Assembly (NCBI GenBank): GCA_017395065.1
Contig: JAFPWH010000068.1
Location: 1-64,000 of the forward strand
DNA from: Clostridia bacterium
Lineage (GTDB): Bacteria; Bacillota; Clostridia; Christensenellales; Aristaeellaceae
DNA length: 64,000 nt
Direction of reading: 5' to 3'
Shown: piece by piece, positions 49,008 through 58,770 of the stretch
Numbering within the stretch: position 1 is the first letter of the stretch
How the letters are laid out: every line of letters starts with the position of its first letter
The notes under the pieces: generated by a model
What the model saw: the letters and a program-made list of their open reading frames with translations, nothing else
Told to the model about the DNA's origin: nothing
The model's database searches: none
Position numbers and translations under genes: made by a program

Positions 49008-50240
49008 TTATTTCAAAAGCTCCGGATAGAAGCCGCCCAGGAATTCGCCCAGGCGAACAGCCCTGTCCTCGCGCATGGAGATGTTCGCCGCGATGCCGAT
49101 GCCGATGGACATCGCGCCGGCGCGGGTGTCTGCCATCTGCCCGAGCGGGTCTTCGCTGTAGCCTCTGAACAGCTTTTCCCGGAGCGCGGGGTCGGAACCG
49201 CCGTGTCCGCCGGGGCGCTGCTTGACGTGCGAGCGGTCGAAGACCAGGCACTCACCGTCGCGGTCGTAAAAGCGGATCGTTTCCTTGTCGAAGGCGTTGT
49301 CGCACTCCAGGCGGCCTCTTTCGCCGTTCAGTACGATCTTCATGCACTCGTAGGGCGAATGGGCCGTGAGCGAATAGCTGACGACCGTTCCCTTCGCGTA
49401 GCGGATGTTGACCGATACGCTGTCCTCGATGTCGATCTCTTTGGAGAACAGGCAGCGGTCCCTGATGTATCCGTCCGCCGACTCGCAGTCCTTATACAGC
49501 AGCTTCAGTCGTCCGCCGTCCTCGTTGTCGATGTCCTGATAGAACTCGCACTGTTTTTTGTACGGGCAGGTCAGGCACCTTTCGCCGTGGGGCCGCCTGT
49601 CGTCGCCGTAGAAGCGGCGCGTGCCGAAGGCGTTGACCTTGACGGGCTCGTCGTCCAAAAACCAGTTGAGCAGGTCGAAGTGATGCGTGCACTTGTGGAT
49701 CAGGAGCGAACCGGAATTGGCGCGCACGGAGTGCCAGCGGCGGAAATAGTCCGCGCCGTGGCTGGTGTCCAGCAGCCATTCGTAGTGCGCCGATAGCACG
49801 TTTCCGAGCAGCCCGTGGGACACGAGCTCCTTGATCTTCACGTAAAAATCCATGAAGCGGCAGTTGAACGTGACCGTGACCTTATGGCCGGTGCGCTTTT
49901 CCGCCTCGAGAATGGCGGCGCACATCTTTTCGTCGGTCGTGAGCGGCTTTTCGCTGATCACGTCGCAGCCCGCTTCCAGCGCGCGGCAGATGTAGTCCGC
50001 GTGGGCGCAGTCCTTGGTCGTGACGATGACGACGTCCGGCTTTTGTTCCCTGAGCATGCGATCGAAATCCGTGTACGCCGGGATGTCGCTCTTCAGGTAT
50101 TTGCCCACCAGCTGCGCCCGCAGGGGATTTATGTCGCACACGCCCGCAAGGCGCGCAACGTCCGCGAAATCCTTCACGATAGGTTCGCAGTACGACCACA
50201 GGCCCCTGTATCCGGTGCCCACAAGCACATAGGTTTTCAT
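49008..50240 (-). CDS. Gfo/Idh/MocA family oxidoreductase, 410 aa
   Basis: Starts TYVLVGTGYRGLWSY (G-T-G-Y-R-G loop). The catalytic strand is DVISEKPLTTDEKMCAAIL (E-K-P), and the second-domain motif GSLLIHKCTHHFDLLNWFL has the His/Asp pair. A Cys cluster, ERCLTCPYKKQCEF, is inserted in the C-terminal domain and could bind a metal; the insertion lengthens the protein by some 50 residues over typical members. It follows the serine-hydrolase gene by 18 bases. Confidence 0.87.
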   Translation of the reverse strand: MKTYVLVGTGYRGLWSYCEPIVKDFADVARLAGVCDINPLRAQLVGKYLKSDIPAYTDFDRMLREQKPDVVIVTTKDCAHADYICRALEAGCDVISEKPLTTDEKMCAAILEAEKRTGHKVTVTFNCRFMDFYVKIKELVSHGLLGNVLSAHYEWLLDTSHGADYFRRWHSVRANSGSLLIHKCTHHFDLLNWFLDDEPVKVNAFGTRRFYGDDRRPHGERCLTCPYKKQCEFYQDIDNEDGGRLKLLYKDCESADGYIRDRCLFSKEIDIEDSVSVNIRYAKGTVVSYSLTAHSPYECMKIVLNGERGRLECDNAFDKETIRFYDRDGECLVFDRSHVKQRPGGHGGSDPALREKLFRGYSEDPLGQMADTRAGAMSIGIGIAANISMREDRAVRLGEFLGGFYPELLK

Positions 50241-50258
50241 AGTGTCCTCCCATCGGGT

Positions 50259-51722
50259 TCAGTCGCACCGGGCTTTGCCGGCGAGATACCCGCGATAATC
50301 GTTAAAGAAGTTTTCGGCGCTTTTGACCATGAACACCGTGAGCGTGTCGTTTTTGAAGGTCAGCTGCATCCGGATCGAGCCCAGATAATCGTCCACGCTC
50401 ATCACCCTGGCCAGGATCGTGTTTTCGCTCTCCCACACCGCCTGCGTCAGGCAGCGGTAGTTCGTGTCCATACGCGCGATGTTTCTTCCCGCGTACTTTT
50501 CGGGAAAGACGATTTCCTGCCATTTGCCAAGGCCGAAGCGCAGCGTAAAGCGGCCGTTCGGCTTTTCGTAGTTCAGGAGAAGTGCGCCTTCTTCAAAATC
50601 AAGGCGCATCCAGTGAAAATCGAACAGGTTTTTGTCAAATATATAGGTGACGCCCGACACTTTCTTTGCCGTCGGACTGTCTGCGCTGCCCGGGCGCATC
50701 GGGATGACGGTTTTGTACGTCCTCAGACGTTCGAGCGCTTCGGGGTTTGCGGGCAGGGGATAAGCGTCCATTTCGTCGAGCAGTTCGTAATAGGCGTATC
50801 GGATGGCGTCCTCCGCGTTGTTGATGCCCTGCGTGTCCGCGGTCAGCACAACCACGACATCGTTTTCGGGGTCCATGAACGCGTACTGGCAGCCCATGCC
50901 GCAGCAGGCGAAGCCCCCGCGGCGCATCATCCAGAACTGGTAGCCGTAGCCGTCCCGGATGTAGGAAGAATCGGCGGTGGTGATGTCGATCTGTTTTGTG
51001 GTGGCTTTGAGCATGTAATCTCTGTCCACCAATTGCTTTCCGTTCCACTGACCCCTGTTTAAACAGAACTGGCCGAATTTCAGAAGGTCGCGGGGCGTGC
51101 AGAGAATGCCGCTGCCCGTCCAGGAGCGGCCCTCGGGCGTTTCGACGCACCAGATATCCTTCGAGATGCCCAGTTCGTTAAGCAGGGGACGCATGTATTC
51201 GAGGATCGGTTTTCCGCTCAGCTTTTCCACGACGGCCATCAGCACCGTGGTGCCGGCCGTGTCATAGTGGAAGATCGTGCCGGGCTCGTGCTTTGGCTGT
51301 TTATTGTCGAAAAAGGTCTTCACAAAATCGGGATCGTCCCAGTCGTAGGAGGTCTCCTCGTTCTGGGTCGCCATTCTCAGAAGGTCGCGCACGGTCGCGC
51401 GCAGCGTGTATTCGTCGGGTTCGTCGGGAAGGTATTCCGGGAAGAAGGAAGCGACCGTATCGTCGAGCCGAAGGCGCCCTTCGGTCACCAGCATGCCGAT
51501 CGCGACGGAGGTGAAGCTCTTGCTCACGGAATACATGCGGTGCTTGGTGTCGGGACCGAAAGGATGGGTGTAGCCCTCCGCGGCGATCTTTCCGTGGCGC
51601 GTGATTATGTAGGAGTGCAGCGGGAAAGCGTAGGTTTTCATCTTGTCCAGAAAGCGGACGATGCTGCCCGACGGAATGCCCAGCGACTCCGGCGAAACGG
51701 TTTCAAACAGCTTTTCTTGCAT
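50259..51722 (-). CDS. Serine hydrolase, class C beta-lactamase/esterase family
   Basis: 487 aa. The nucleophile motif is MYSVSKSFTSVAIG (S-x-x-K), followed by the second-motif region FHYDTAGTTVLMAVVEKLSG (Y-x-x-A in place of Y-x-N) and GFACCGMGCQYAFMDP near the third. A C-terminal extra domain of about 150 residues, beta-rich, follows. No signal peptide, so a cytoplasmic esterase role on sugar esters is more likely than antibiotic resistance. Confidence 0.85.
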   Translation of the reverse strand: MQEKLFETVSPESLGIPSGSIVRFLDKMKTYAFPLHSYIITRHGKIAAEGYTHPFGPDTKHRMYSVSKSFTSVAIGMLVTEGRLRLDDTVASFFPEYLPDEPDEYTLRATVRDLLRMATQNEETSYDWDDPDFVKTFFDNKQPKHEPGTIFHYDTAGTTVLMAVVEKLSGKPILEYMRPLLNELGISKDIWCVETPEGRSWTGSGILCTPRDLLKFGQFCLNRGQWNGKQLVDRDYMLKATTKQIDITTADSSYIRDGYGYQFWMMRRGGFACCGMGCQYAFMDPENDVVVVLTADTQGINNAEDAIRYAYYELLDEMDAYPLPANPEALERLRTYKTVIPMRPGSADSPTAKKVSGVTYIFDKNLFDFHWMRLDFEEGALLLNYEKPNGRFTLRFGLGKWQEIVFPEKYAGRNIARMDTNYRCLTQAVWESENTILARVMSVDDYLGSIRMQLTFKNDTLTVFMVKSAENFFNDYRGYLAGKARCD

Positions 51723-51775
51723 GGTCTTCTTCCTCCGGCTTCATTCTTGCCCGGGCAGGTTTCGGCTGCCCCATT

Positions 51776-51808
51776 AAAAGGGCGGCTGCCCTTGGTGGAA
51801 AGCCGCCC
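51776..51808 (-). terminator. Hairpin terminator between the binding-protein and serine-hydrolase genes
   Basis: GGGCGGCT/AGCCGCCC (stems at 51801-51808 and 51780-51787) followed by TTTT on the minus strand. It probably lets more message accumulate for the transporter than for the enzymes downstream. Confidence 0.7.
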
Positions 51809-51828
51809 GTGTATGGTTCGATGGATGA

Positions 51829-53358
51829 TTACTTGTTGACCGCTCTCCAGGCGTCCAGCTGGCTCTGGGCTTCCGCGATGACTGCGGCGGCGCCGGAGGC
51901 GTCCAGCTTGGCCAGGAACTCGTCGATGCGGGCGTCCACTTCGTCCACCGCGATCCAACCCCACTTGAGGCCGGTCTCGTACTCGTCGATGACGGCGCTG
52001 CAGGCAGCGATCTCATTCTGTACGGGCGTGGGATCGAAGATGAAGCCGAGGTTGGTGTCGGAAATGGCGGATTCGTTGGCAGCCTTGATCAGGTCCATGA
52101 AGTTGTTGGGATAGCCCTCGGGGACCTTGGAGTAGACCAGCGCGCCGAAGTTGGCGCCGTACCAGTAGTAGTGGGCGCGGGAACCGGAATCGGCGTTCTT
52201 GGTGCCGGCGAAGGTGATCACGTTCTCTTCGTCGCTCTGCAGCCAGTGGGTGCCTTCGATGCCGAAGCGCAGCGTGGTGGCTACGTAGGGATCGGTGTTG
52301 ATGAGCTCAAGGGCCATGACGGCGCGCTCGGGGTTCTTGCTGGTCGCGCTGACACAGTTGACGGCGGCCTGCAGATAGTTGGTGGTGGCGATGTTCTTGG
52401 CGTAGGGAACCATCAGGGTGTCCCAGTTCGGGGAATACTGATGCTTGGACACGGTCACGTAGCCGTTGCCGATGTCGCCAACCAGGTAGGCGTAGGGATC
52501 GTTGTTGTAGATGCGGTCGGGATCCCAGTACCAGGGATTGTCATGCAGCACGCCTTCGCTCACGAGCTCGGCGATGGTGTTGCACAGATCGCGGTATTCC
52601 TGGGTCGCATACTTGTTGAAGACGATCTCGCCGGAGCCCATGCCTTCGTAAGCTTCGATGCCGGGAATGTTCGTTACGGCAAAGGAGCTGATGGTCTCGT
52701 AGGGCGCCCACTGCTCGAGGTCGGGGAAGGTGCGGGTCATGGGCACGAACTCGCCGTCGAGCACGTACTCGGGATGCATGGCGTTGCGCAGTTCAAACGC
52801 TTCGCGCAGGATCGGGATCATGTCCTGATAGTTGTCGACGGTCTCGGGGATGTCGAGGCCGATCTCGTTGGCCAGCGTCTCGTTGATCATGACGGCGTAC
52901 ATGACGACGGAATCCTTGTAGGAAGGAATGCCGTAAATGTGGCCGTCGACCTTCATGGCTTCCCACAGTCCCTCGGGGATCATGGCGTAGGTCTCGGGGG
53001 CATACTCGGTGAGCAGTTCCTCGATCGGCACGAACGCGTCTTTTTTGACGTAATCCACATAGCCGATGCCGCTGTTGCAGTTGATGATGTCCACTTCCTG
53101 GCCGCTCATGAGGATCGGGCCGACCTTCGCGGAGTACTCAGAGGGCTCGACAAAGTGGAAGTTGATGGTCGCGTTGATCTTTTCCTTGAAGTAGGCGTTC
53201 AGCGCGTCGAACACCATCGCGTTGTCGGGCAGCTGATCGGTGGCGACGTACCACTCGAGCGTTACCGGCTCAAGGGTTTCCGCACCGGCAAACGACGCAA
53301 CGCCCAGCGCCATGATCAGCGCCAGCGCAAGACCAAGCAAACGGGTAAATTTTTTCAT
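51829..53358 (-). CDS. ABC sugar transporter extracellular solute-binding protein
   Basis: 509 aa with signal peptide MKKFTRLLGLALALIMALG...SFAGAETL (A-G-A cleavage site, no lipobox Cys). The mature protein is Trp/Tyr-rich and matches the large LplA-like oligosaccharide-binding proteins (NAMVFDALNAYFKEKINATI, GIPSYKDSVVMYAVMINE). Downstream of its two permease genes by 55 bases, with GGAGG before the ATG. Confidence 0.92.
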   Translation of the reverse strand: MKKFTRLLGLALALIMALGVASFAGAETLEPVTLEWYVATDQLPDNAMVFDALNAYFKEKINATINFHFVEPSEYSAKVGPILMSGQEVDIINCNSGIGYVDYVKKDAFVPIEELLTEYAPETYAMIPEGLWEAMKVDGHIYGIPSYKDSVVMYAVMINETLANEIGLDIPETVDNYQDMIPILREAFELRNAMHPEYVLDGEFVPMTRTFPDLEQWAPYETISSFAVTNIPGIEAYEGMGSGEIVFNKYATQEYRDLCNTIAELVSEGVLHDNPWYWDPDRIYNNDPYAYLVGDIGNGYVTVSKHQYSPNWDTLMVPYAKNIATTNYLQAAVNCVSATSKNPERAVMALELINTDPYVATTLRFGIEGTHWLQSDEENVITFAGTKNADSGSRAHYYWYGANFGALVYSKVPEGYPNNFMDLIKAANESAISDTNLGFIFDPTPVQNEIAACSAVIDEYETGLKWGWIAVDEVDARIDEFLAKLDASGAAAVIAEAQSQLDAWRAVNK

Positions 53359-53413
53359 GGGGTGACCTCCTTAGTTAATATTTCTTCGCCGTTCGCACGG
53401 CAATGAATTCAAA

Positions 53414-54352
53414 TCAGCCCTTCACGCTGCCGATGGTCATTCCGCGGATGAAGTACCGCTGGAAGAAGGGATAGGCGAACAATACGGGCAGCGTGGTCAG
53501 CACGACGATGGCCATTCGCGTCTGCTCGGAGGGCATGTTTTTGAGCATCTGCATGCCGTCCGGCGAGGAAGCGAGAGAGGAATTGTTTTTGATGAAGTCG
53601 ATCCTTTGCTGTATGCGGGTAAGCATCGTCTGAAGGGGCACGAGCTTTGGGTTGTCGATGTAGAGCATGCCGGTAAACCATTCGTTCCACTTGCCCACCA
53701 GCACGAACAGCCCGATCGTCGCAAGCCCCGCCTTGGACAGGGGCAGCACGATCCTGAAAAACACCTTGAAGTCGGACGCGCCGTCGATCTGCGCGGCGTC
53801 GAACAGTTCGATCGGGATCGTGGTGCTTATGAACGTGCGCAGTACGATGATGTTGAACGTACCGACCATGCCGCTCAGAAGCAGTATCCAGAACGTATCG
53901 TAGATGTGCAGCACGTTTACGTTTATGATGTAGCTTGGCACGAGGCCGCCGGAAAACAGCATCGTGAAAAACACGACGAAGGTGTAGAACTTGCGCGCGC
54001 CGAAGCGCTGCTGCGCAAGTACGTAGGCGTACATCGTCATGATGAGGACGCTGAGCACCGTGTGAAGCAGCGTCACCTCGATCGTGATGATGTAGCTGTC
54101 CACCAATTGCGAGCCGGTCTTGAACAGGCTTTCGTAGGCGACGAAGCTGGTGCTGAGCGGAACGAAGCTGAAGCCGCGCATCGTGAGGCTGAGCGAAGAG
54201 GTGATGGATATGATGAACACCAGCGCCACCGGCACGACCGTAAGGACGGCGACGACGCTCATGACCACGCTGAAAATCATGTTGGTCAGCGGCTTTATAC
54301 GGTTTATCCTGTCAAAGGAGCTGGTTTCGGTTGAATCTGCAGCCATTTTCAC
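53414..54352 (-). CDS. ABC sugar transporter permease (LplC/YtcP-type)
   Basis: 312 aa, six membrane helices. EAA loop PIELFDAAQIDGASDFKVFFRIVLPLSKAG and the ending QRYFIRGMTIGSVKG are diagnostic. FSGGLVPSYIINVNVL matches the G-G-x-x-P-S-Y signature. It starts 6 bases after the other permease gene. Confidence 0.93.
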   Translation of the reverse strand: MKMAADSTETSSFDRINRIKPLTNMIFSVVMSVVAVLTVVPVALVFIISITSSLSLTMRGFSFVPLSTSFVAYESLFKTGSQLVDSYIITIEVTLLHTVLSVLIMTMYAYVLAQQRFGARKFYTFVVFFTMLFSGGLVPSYIINVNVLHIYDTFWILLLSGMVGTFNIIVLRTFISTTIPIELFDAAQIDGASDFKVFFRIVLPLSKAGLATIGLFVLVGKWNEWFTGMLYIDNPKLVPLQTMLTRIQQRIDFIKNNSSLASSPDGMQMLKNMPSEQTRMAIVVLTTLPVLFAYPFFQRYFIRGMTIGSVKG

Positions 54353-54358
54353 ACCTTC

Positions 54359-55306
54359 TCAGTAAAGCGCGCTTTCTTCGTCCACGCGCCGCACGATGGC
54401 GTTGGATACGATGATGAGCACAAAGCCGACCACAGACTGGTAAAGGCCTGCGGCCGCGGCCATGCCGGTGTCGTTCAAATCCTTGAGGGCGCGGTAGACG
54501 AAGGTATCGATGACGTCCACGACCTCGTACAGCTCGCCCGTGTTCTGCGTTACGTTGTAGGAAAGGCCCATGTCGCCGCGGAACATGCTGCCCATGTTGA
54601 GGATGAGCATGATGACGATGATGTGCCTTAAGTGCGGAAGCGTGATGTAGCGCGCCTGCTGAAGCTTGGAGGCACCGTCCAGCACGGCGGCTTCATAGAA
54701 TTCGCTCGATATGCCGGAGATCGACGCCACGTACACGATGGCCGTGTAGCCCACGCCCTTCCAGGCGCTTATGAACACGAGCAGGAAAGGCCAAAGCGGC
54801 CGGTAGGTGTACCAGAAGGTGTTTCCGGGCTCTCCCAGCGCCTTGAGCATCGTGTTTACGACGCCTTTGGGGCCGATGAACGCGTAGACCACGATGGCCA
54901 CGACGCTCATGGACAGAAAGTACGGCATGATGAGCATGGTCTGGATCGTCTTGGACAGGCGCTTTATGTACATTTCGTCCAGGATCAGCGCAAGCAGCAC
55001 CGACAAACTCGTATTGACGGTGATGAAGGCGATGTTGTACAAGACGGTGTTGCGGGTGATGCGCCAGGCGTCCTGGGTCTTGAACATGAACTCGAAGTTC
55101 TTAAGGCCCAACCAGGGGCTGCCGAAAAAGCCCTTCGCCACGGAATAGCGCTCAAACGCCAGCACCACGCCGAACATGGGCGCGTAGCTGAAGATGAGCA
55201 GATACAGCAATACGGGGAGCGCAAGCACATGCAGCTGCCAGTGTTTTTTGAACGCTGTCAGGATACCGGTACGCGTTTTGCCGATTTGTCCTTCCCTTGC
55301 GGTCAC
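54359..55306 (-). CDS. ABC sugar transporter permease (LplB-type)
   Basis: 315 aa, six membrane helices, with LPVLLYLLIFSYAPMFGVVLAFERY at the start and the EAA-type loop EFYEAAVLDGASKLQQARYITLPHLR. The first gene of the leftward operon; its leader of about 35 bases follows the promoter at 55348-55376. Confidence 0.93.
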   Translation of the reverse strand: MTAREGQIGKTRTGILTAFKKHWQLHVLALPVLLYLLIFSYAPMFGVVLAFERYSVAKGFFGSPWLGLKNFEFMFKTQDAWRITRNTVLYNIAFITVNTSLSVLLALILDEMYIKRLSKTIQTMLIMPYFLSMSVVAIVVYAFIGPKGVVNTMLKALGEPGNTFWYTYRPLWPFLLVFISAWKGVGYTAIVYVASISGISSEFYEAAVLDGASKLQQARYITLPHLRHIIVIMLILNMGSMFRGDMGLSYNVTQNTGELYEVVDVIDTFVYRALKDLNDTGMAAAAGLYQSVVGFVLIIVSNAIVRRVDEESALY

Positions 55307-55347
55307 GCCATCTGACCTCCGAAAGCATATAGCTCAAATATGTTAAT

Positions 55348-55376
55348 ATTATAATACCGCGTCCTATAAAATGCAA
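55348..55376 (-). promoter_or_regulatory. Leftward promoter of the second glycan operon
   Basis: TTGCAT (55371-55376), a 17-base spacer and TATAAT (55348-55353) on the minus strand. Confidence 0.7.
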
Positions 55377-55447
55377 GTATTTCTTTGCGATTTATGGGCA
55401 TTTTACCAAAAAAATTATAAAAATACAAAAAGCAGCCGTCCGTCCGC

Positions 55448-55476
55448 TTGAAAGCGGCGCCGCAGTGTACTATAAT
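55448..55476 (+). promoter_or_regulatory. Rightward promoter of the nagA operon
   Basis: TTGAAA (55448-55453), a 17-base spacer and TATAAT (55471-55476), 61 bases before the nagA ATG. The two promoters lie back to back within 130 bases, so one regulator bound between them could control both operons. Confidence 0.75.
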
Positions 55477-55537
55477 ATATATCCGCAGACATTGCAGGAA
55501 ACATTTCTGTGCAGAAAAGGATAAAGAAGGCTGAAAG

Positions 55538-56725
55538 ATGAGAAGCGTCATCAGGGGCGCGCGCGCGATCCTGCCGGATGCGGTGCGCGAAGTTCAGGTC
55601 ATCACCGAAGGAACGGAAATACTCGACGTGAGCGATCATTACGATCCCCGGCCGGACGACAGGATCGTGCGGGCGGAGGGACTGACGCTCTGCCCCGGCT
55701 TTGTGGACATACACGTGCACGGCGGCGGCGGCTGTTCGCTAAACAGCGGCTCGGCCGAAGCGGTCAGGCAAATGGCGCTCGCGCACGCGAAATGGGGCAC
55801 GACATCCCTTCTGCCCACGACCCTCGCAGCGCCGATGGAGCAATTGCTGCGCGCGATCGAAGCGGCAAAGCAGGCGTCCCTGAGCGAGGACGGACCCACG
55901 GTACTGGGCGTCCATCTGGAGGGGCCGTGCCTTAACCCCCTGCAAAGCGGCGCGCAGGCGCCCGGAAGCCTGCTGGTACCTTCGGAAGCGGACATAAGCC
56001 CGCTGCTGGACGCCTGGCCCGAAGGGCTCAGGATGATGGGCGCCGCCCCTGAATTGAAGGGCGGCATGGAATTGGGCGACGAGCTTTCAAGGCGCGGGAT
56101 CGTGCCCTCCATCGCCCACTCCGACGCCACCTACTACGAGGCGCAGGAGGCGATCCGCCACGGCTACTGCGACGTGACGCACCTGTATTCCAGCTGTTCG
56201 GGGCTGATTCGCGTAAACAGCTACCGCATCCCCGGATTGATCGAGGCGGGGCTCAACCTGGACGAGCTTACCGTGCAGGTGATCGCCGACGGAAAGCACC
56301 TGCCGCTCGAGCTGCTCAGCCTCATCTACCGCTGCAAGGGCGCTGAAAAGATTGAGCTCATCACTGACGGGCTGCAGTTCTCGGCAAGCGAGCTCAAAGA
56401 AGGCACCGTCTACCGCCAGGAAAACGGCGTGGAGACCGTGTACGAGGACGGCGTGATGAAGCTTTTGAGCCGTCAAGCCTTCGCGGGCAGCGTCGCCACG
56501 CTCCACAGGTGCGTAGGCAACATGGTGAAGGCGGGCGTGCCCCTCGCGCAGGCGGTCCGCATGGCGAGCGAAAACCCTGCGCGGCGCATCGGCGCAAACC
56601 GCAAGGGGCGCATCCGCCCGGGCTGCGACGCCGACCTCGTGCTGCTCAGCGAAACGCTCGATCCCGTTTGGGTCATGGCGCGCGGGCGCGTCCTCAGGGA
56701 CGAGACGAATGCCAATCAAAGATAA
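55538..56725 (+). CDS. nagA: N-acetylglucosamine-6-phosphate deacetylase
   Basis: 395 aa amidohydrolase. The metal motif FVDIHVHGGGG (H-x-H), VLGVHLEGPCLNP (Glu ligand in H-x-E-G-P), IAHSDATYYEA and TLIYS-like VTHLYSSCSGL (His), and ELITDGLQFS with the catalytic Asp are in order, and FAGSVATLHRCVGNMVKAG is the typical late helix. It removes acetate from GlcNAc-6-phosphate or a similar N-acetylhexosamine phosphate. GAAGG precedes the ATG. Confidence 0.92.
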   Translation: MRSVIRGARAILPDAVREVQVITEGTEILDVSDHYDPRPDDRIVRAEGLTLCPGFVDIHVHGGGGCSLNSGSAEAVRQMALAHAKWGTTSLLPTTLAAPMEQLLRAIEAAKQASLSEDGPTVLGVHLEGPCLNPLQSGAQAPGSLLVPSEADISPLLDAWPEGLRMMGAAPELKGGMELGDELSRRGIVPSIAHSDATYYEAQEAIRHGYCDVTHLYSSCSGLIRVNSYRIPGLIEAGLNLDELTVQVIADGKHLPLELLSLIYRCKGAEKIELITDGLQFSASELKEGTVYRQENGVETVYEDGVMKLLSRQAFAGSVATLHRCVGNMVKAGVPLAQAVRMASENPARRIGANRKGRIRPGCDADLVLLSETLDPVWVMARGRVLRDETNANQR

Positions 56726-56737
56726 AGAGGAAATCAC

Positions 56738-58747
56738 ATGCGTTCGAGACTGTTCGAAGGCCAGAATCTGAAGCCGTCCGCGCGCACGCTCTGGGAGGTA
56801 CAGGCGTTTGCGCAGAAGCCGCCCGTGGAGGTTTCGACGAACCTCTATACGTACATCCGCGCAAAGGCCGAAAAGTACATCGAAGCTTCCCGCGCCGTGC
56901 GGAGGACCGTAACGGACATGGAGGATCTGAAGGCGCGCCGGCGCGAAATACGCGACCGTTTTCTGAAGTGCATCGGCGGCCTTCCCTTTATTCCCGAAAA
57001 CCCCTCCCATGAAGTCACGGCCCGCAGGGAATACGACGGCTTTGCGCTGGAGAACGTCGTGCTCGAGACGCGGCCGGATTATTATGCGACCTGCTCGGTC
57101 TATACGCCGCTTGACGGCAAAAAAGTGCATCCCGCCGTCCTTTTGCTGATCGGGCACACGGACGCGGGCAAGGCCGACATGGAATACCAGTACGCCGCGC
57201 AGCTTTTCTGCCGCGCCGGCTTTACGGTGCTCGCACTCGACCCATACGGCGAAGGGGAGCGCTTCGAGCATTACGATCTTTCGAGCGATTTTCAGCCGAT
57301 ACAGGGCTGCTCGGGCGAACACGACCTGATGGACTGGAAGTTCAAGCTCATGGGCTTAAGCCTCGCAAGATACTTCGTCGCGGACGCGCTTTCGGCGCTC
57401 AATTACCTGAAAAACCGGGCGGACGTGGACGAAAGCCGCGTCGCCCTGACCGGGCATTCCGGCGGCGGCACGCAGGTGAGCATGCTTATGCTGGCCGGCG
57501 GCGACGAATTCACCTGCGCCGCGCCCTGCGCCTACATCACCGACAACCGTGCGATGATCGAAGAGGGCGTCGATCCCGACAATGAAATGCTGTGGCCGGG
57601 CAGTCTGAAGGAGGGCATAGACTATGCGGACATCCTTCTGGCCGTGGCGCCAAAGCCCGTCGCCGTGCTCGCGAACGCGCACGATTTCTTTCCGCCCGAG
57701 GGCACGAAGCGCGCGGTGGACGAGGCCCGCGCGGTCGTACAGCGCGTGCTTAAGAACAAAGAAAGCGATCCCTCCCCCATCGAACTGATTACCGCGCAGA
57801 GCGAGCACGCCTACGGACCCACCCTGGCCAAGGCGGCGCTCAGCCTGTTCAGCCGCTGCCTTTTGGGGCACGACACAAGCGAAGAGACGCTCAAAGCCTT
57901 CCGTTTTTCGCCGCTGCCCCCGGCCGCGCTCGAGGCCGCCGGCGGCTGCCTGCCGAAGGCGCGCCCGGGCATGACGACGCTGCAGCAGGAAGCCGAAAGG
58001 GTGCTTGCGCAGATTGAGGCCGAACGCGCCGGGGCGCAAAGCCCGCTTAAGACGCGGCTTTCGGATTTAATTGGGATCGACCATGTCGAGCACGGCAATT
58101 TTCGCGTATACAAAGAAGGCGTCTGCGCGCCCTATGCCTATCTGTGTTTCGTGCTCAGGCAAGAGCAGGGCATCTGGCTTAACGGCGTGCTGCTCAGGCT
58201 GATGAGCGCGGGCGACGAAGCGCTGCCCGCCGACGTTATGCTCTGGCCCGGCGGCACGGCGCGCATCGCGGAGCATTCTTTTCTCATTCACAAAACGATC
58301 GCGCAAGGAAGGCAGGCAATCGTCCTCGACCTGCCCGGCGAGGGCGCGCTTCTGCCCGCAAAGCTCGGCGGCAGCGACATGTACATCAGCTGGAGCACCA
58401 TGTACAAGCTGAACGCCTATCTGATTCAATTGGGCGACAGCCTGGCCGCGCTGAGAGCGCGGGGCACGGCCGCGCTCCTTCGGGCGCTCGAAGGATCCGA
58501 TTTGGCAGAAAAAGACGGCGTCTGTCTGCTGAGCGAGGGCGACATGGACCGCTACGCGCTGTGGGCCGCGCTGCTTTGCGGCGTCAAGGTCAAGCCGGGC
58601 GGCGCATGCCAGAGCTACGAGGAAATCGTTTCAGGCGCGTATCACGACCAGACGCACACCCACGCCTGGGCGCTGCCCGGGGTGCTGAAAGCGTTCGGCT
58701 CTGGCGAGATCACGGACGAATTGAAAGCAAACCGCAAACTGCTTTAG
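56738..58747 (+). CDS. Alpha/beta hydrolase with two tandem hydrolase-like halves, 669 aa
   Basis: The N-terminal half (about 1-370) is an acetylxylan-esterase/prolyl-peptidase-like hydrolase: VLALDPYGEGERFEHYD, the elbow VALTGHSGGGTQVSML (G-H-S-G-G), and the late ITAQSEHAYGP with the catalytic His. The C-terminal half (about 420-669) repeats the same order of elements (AIVLDLPGEGALL, then a helix, then CLLSEGDMDRYALW at the elbow position), but the Ser-Gly-Gly elbow is lost. It therefore looks like a duplicated, non-catalytic hydrolase domain. Probably a cytoplasmic sugar deacetylase or esterase. Confidence 0.78.
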   Translation: MRSRLFEGQNLKPSARTLWEVQAFAQKPPVEVSTNLYTYIRAKAEKYIEASRAVRRTVTDMEDLKARRREIRDRFLKCIGGLPFIPENPSHEVTARREYDGFALENVVLETRPDYYATCSVYTPLDGKKVHPAVLLLIGHTDAGKADMEYQYAAQLFCRAGFTVLALDPYGEGERFEHYDLSSDFQPIQGCSGEHDLMDWKFKLMGLSLARYFVADALSALNYLKNRADVDESRVALTGHSGGGTQVSMLMLAGGDEFTCAAPCAYITDNRAMIEEGVDPDNEMLWPGSLKEGIDYADILLAVAPKPVAVLANAHDFFPPEGTKRAVDEARAVVQRVLKNKESDPSPIELITAQSEHAYGPTLAKAALSLFSRCLLGHDTSEETLKAFRFSPLPPAALEAAGGCLPKARPGMTTLQQEAERVLAQIEAERAGAQSPLKTRLSDLIGIDHVEHGNFRVYKEGVCAPYAYLCFVLRQEQGIWLNGVLLRLMSAGDEALPADVMLWPGGTARIAEHSFLIHKTIAQGRQAIVLDLPGEGALLPAKLGGSDMYISWSTMYKLNAYLIQLGDSLAALRARGTAALLRALEGSDLAEKDGVCLLSEGDMDRYALWAALLCGVKVKPGGACQSYEEIVSGAYHDQTHTHAWALPGVLKAFGSGEITDELKANRKLL

Positions 58748-58770
58748 AACATATATAGGGAGGAACGAAA

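Noticed and set aside
50259-51722. Antibiotic-resistance beta-lactamase
   Set aside because: S-x-x-K is present but there is no signal peptide, the second motif lacks the canonical Asn, and the gene lies within a glycan operon.
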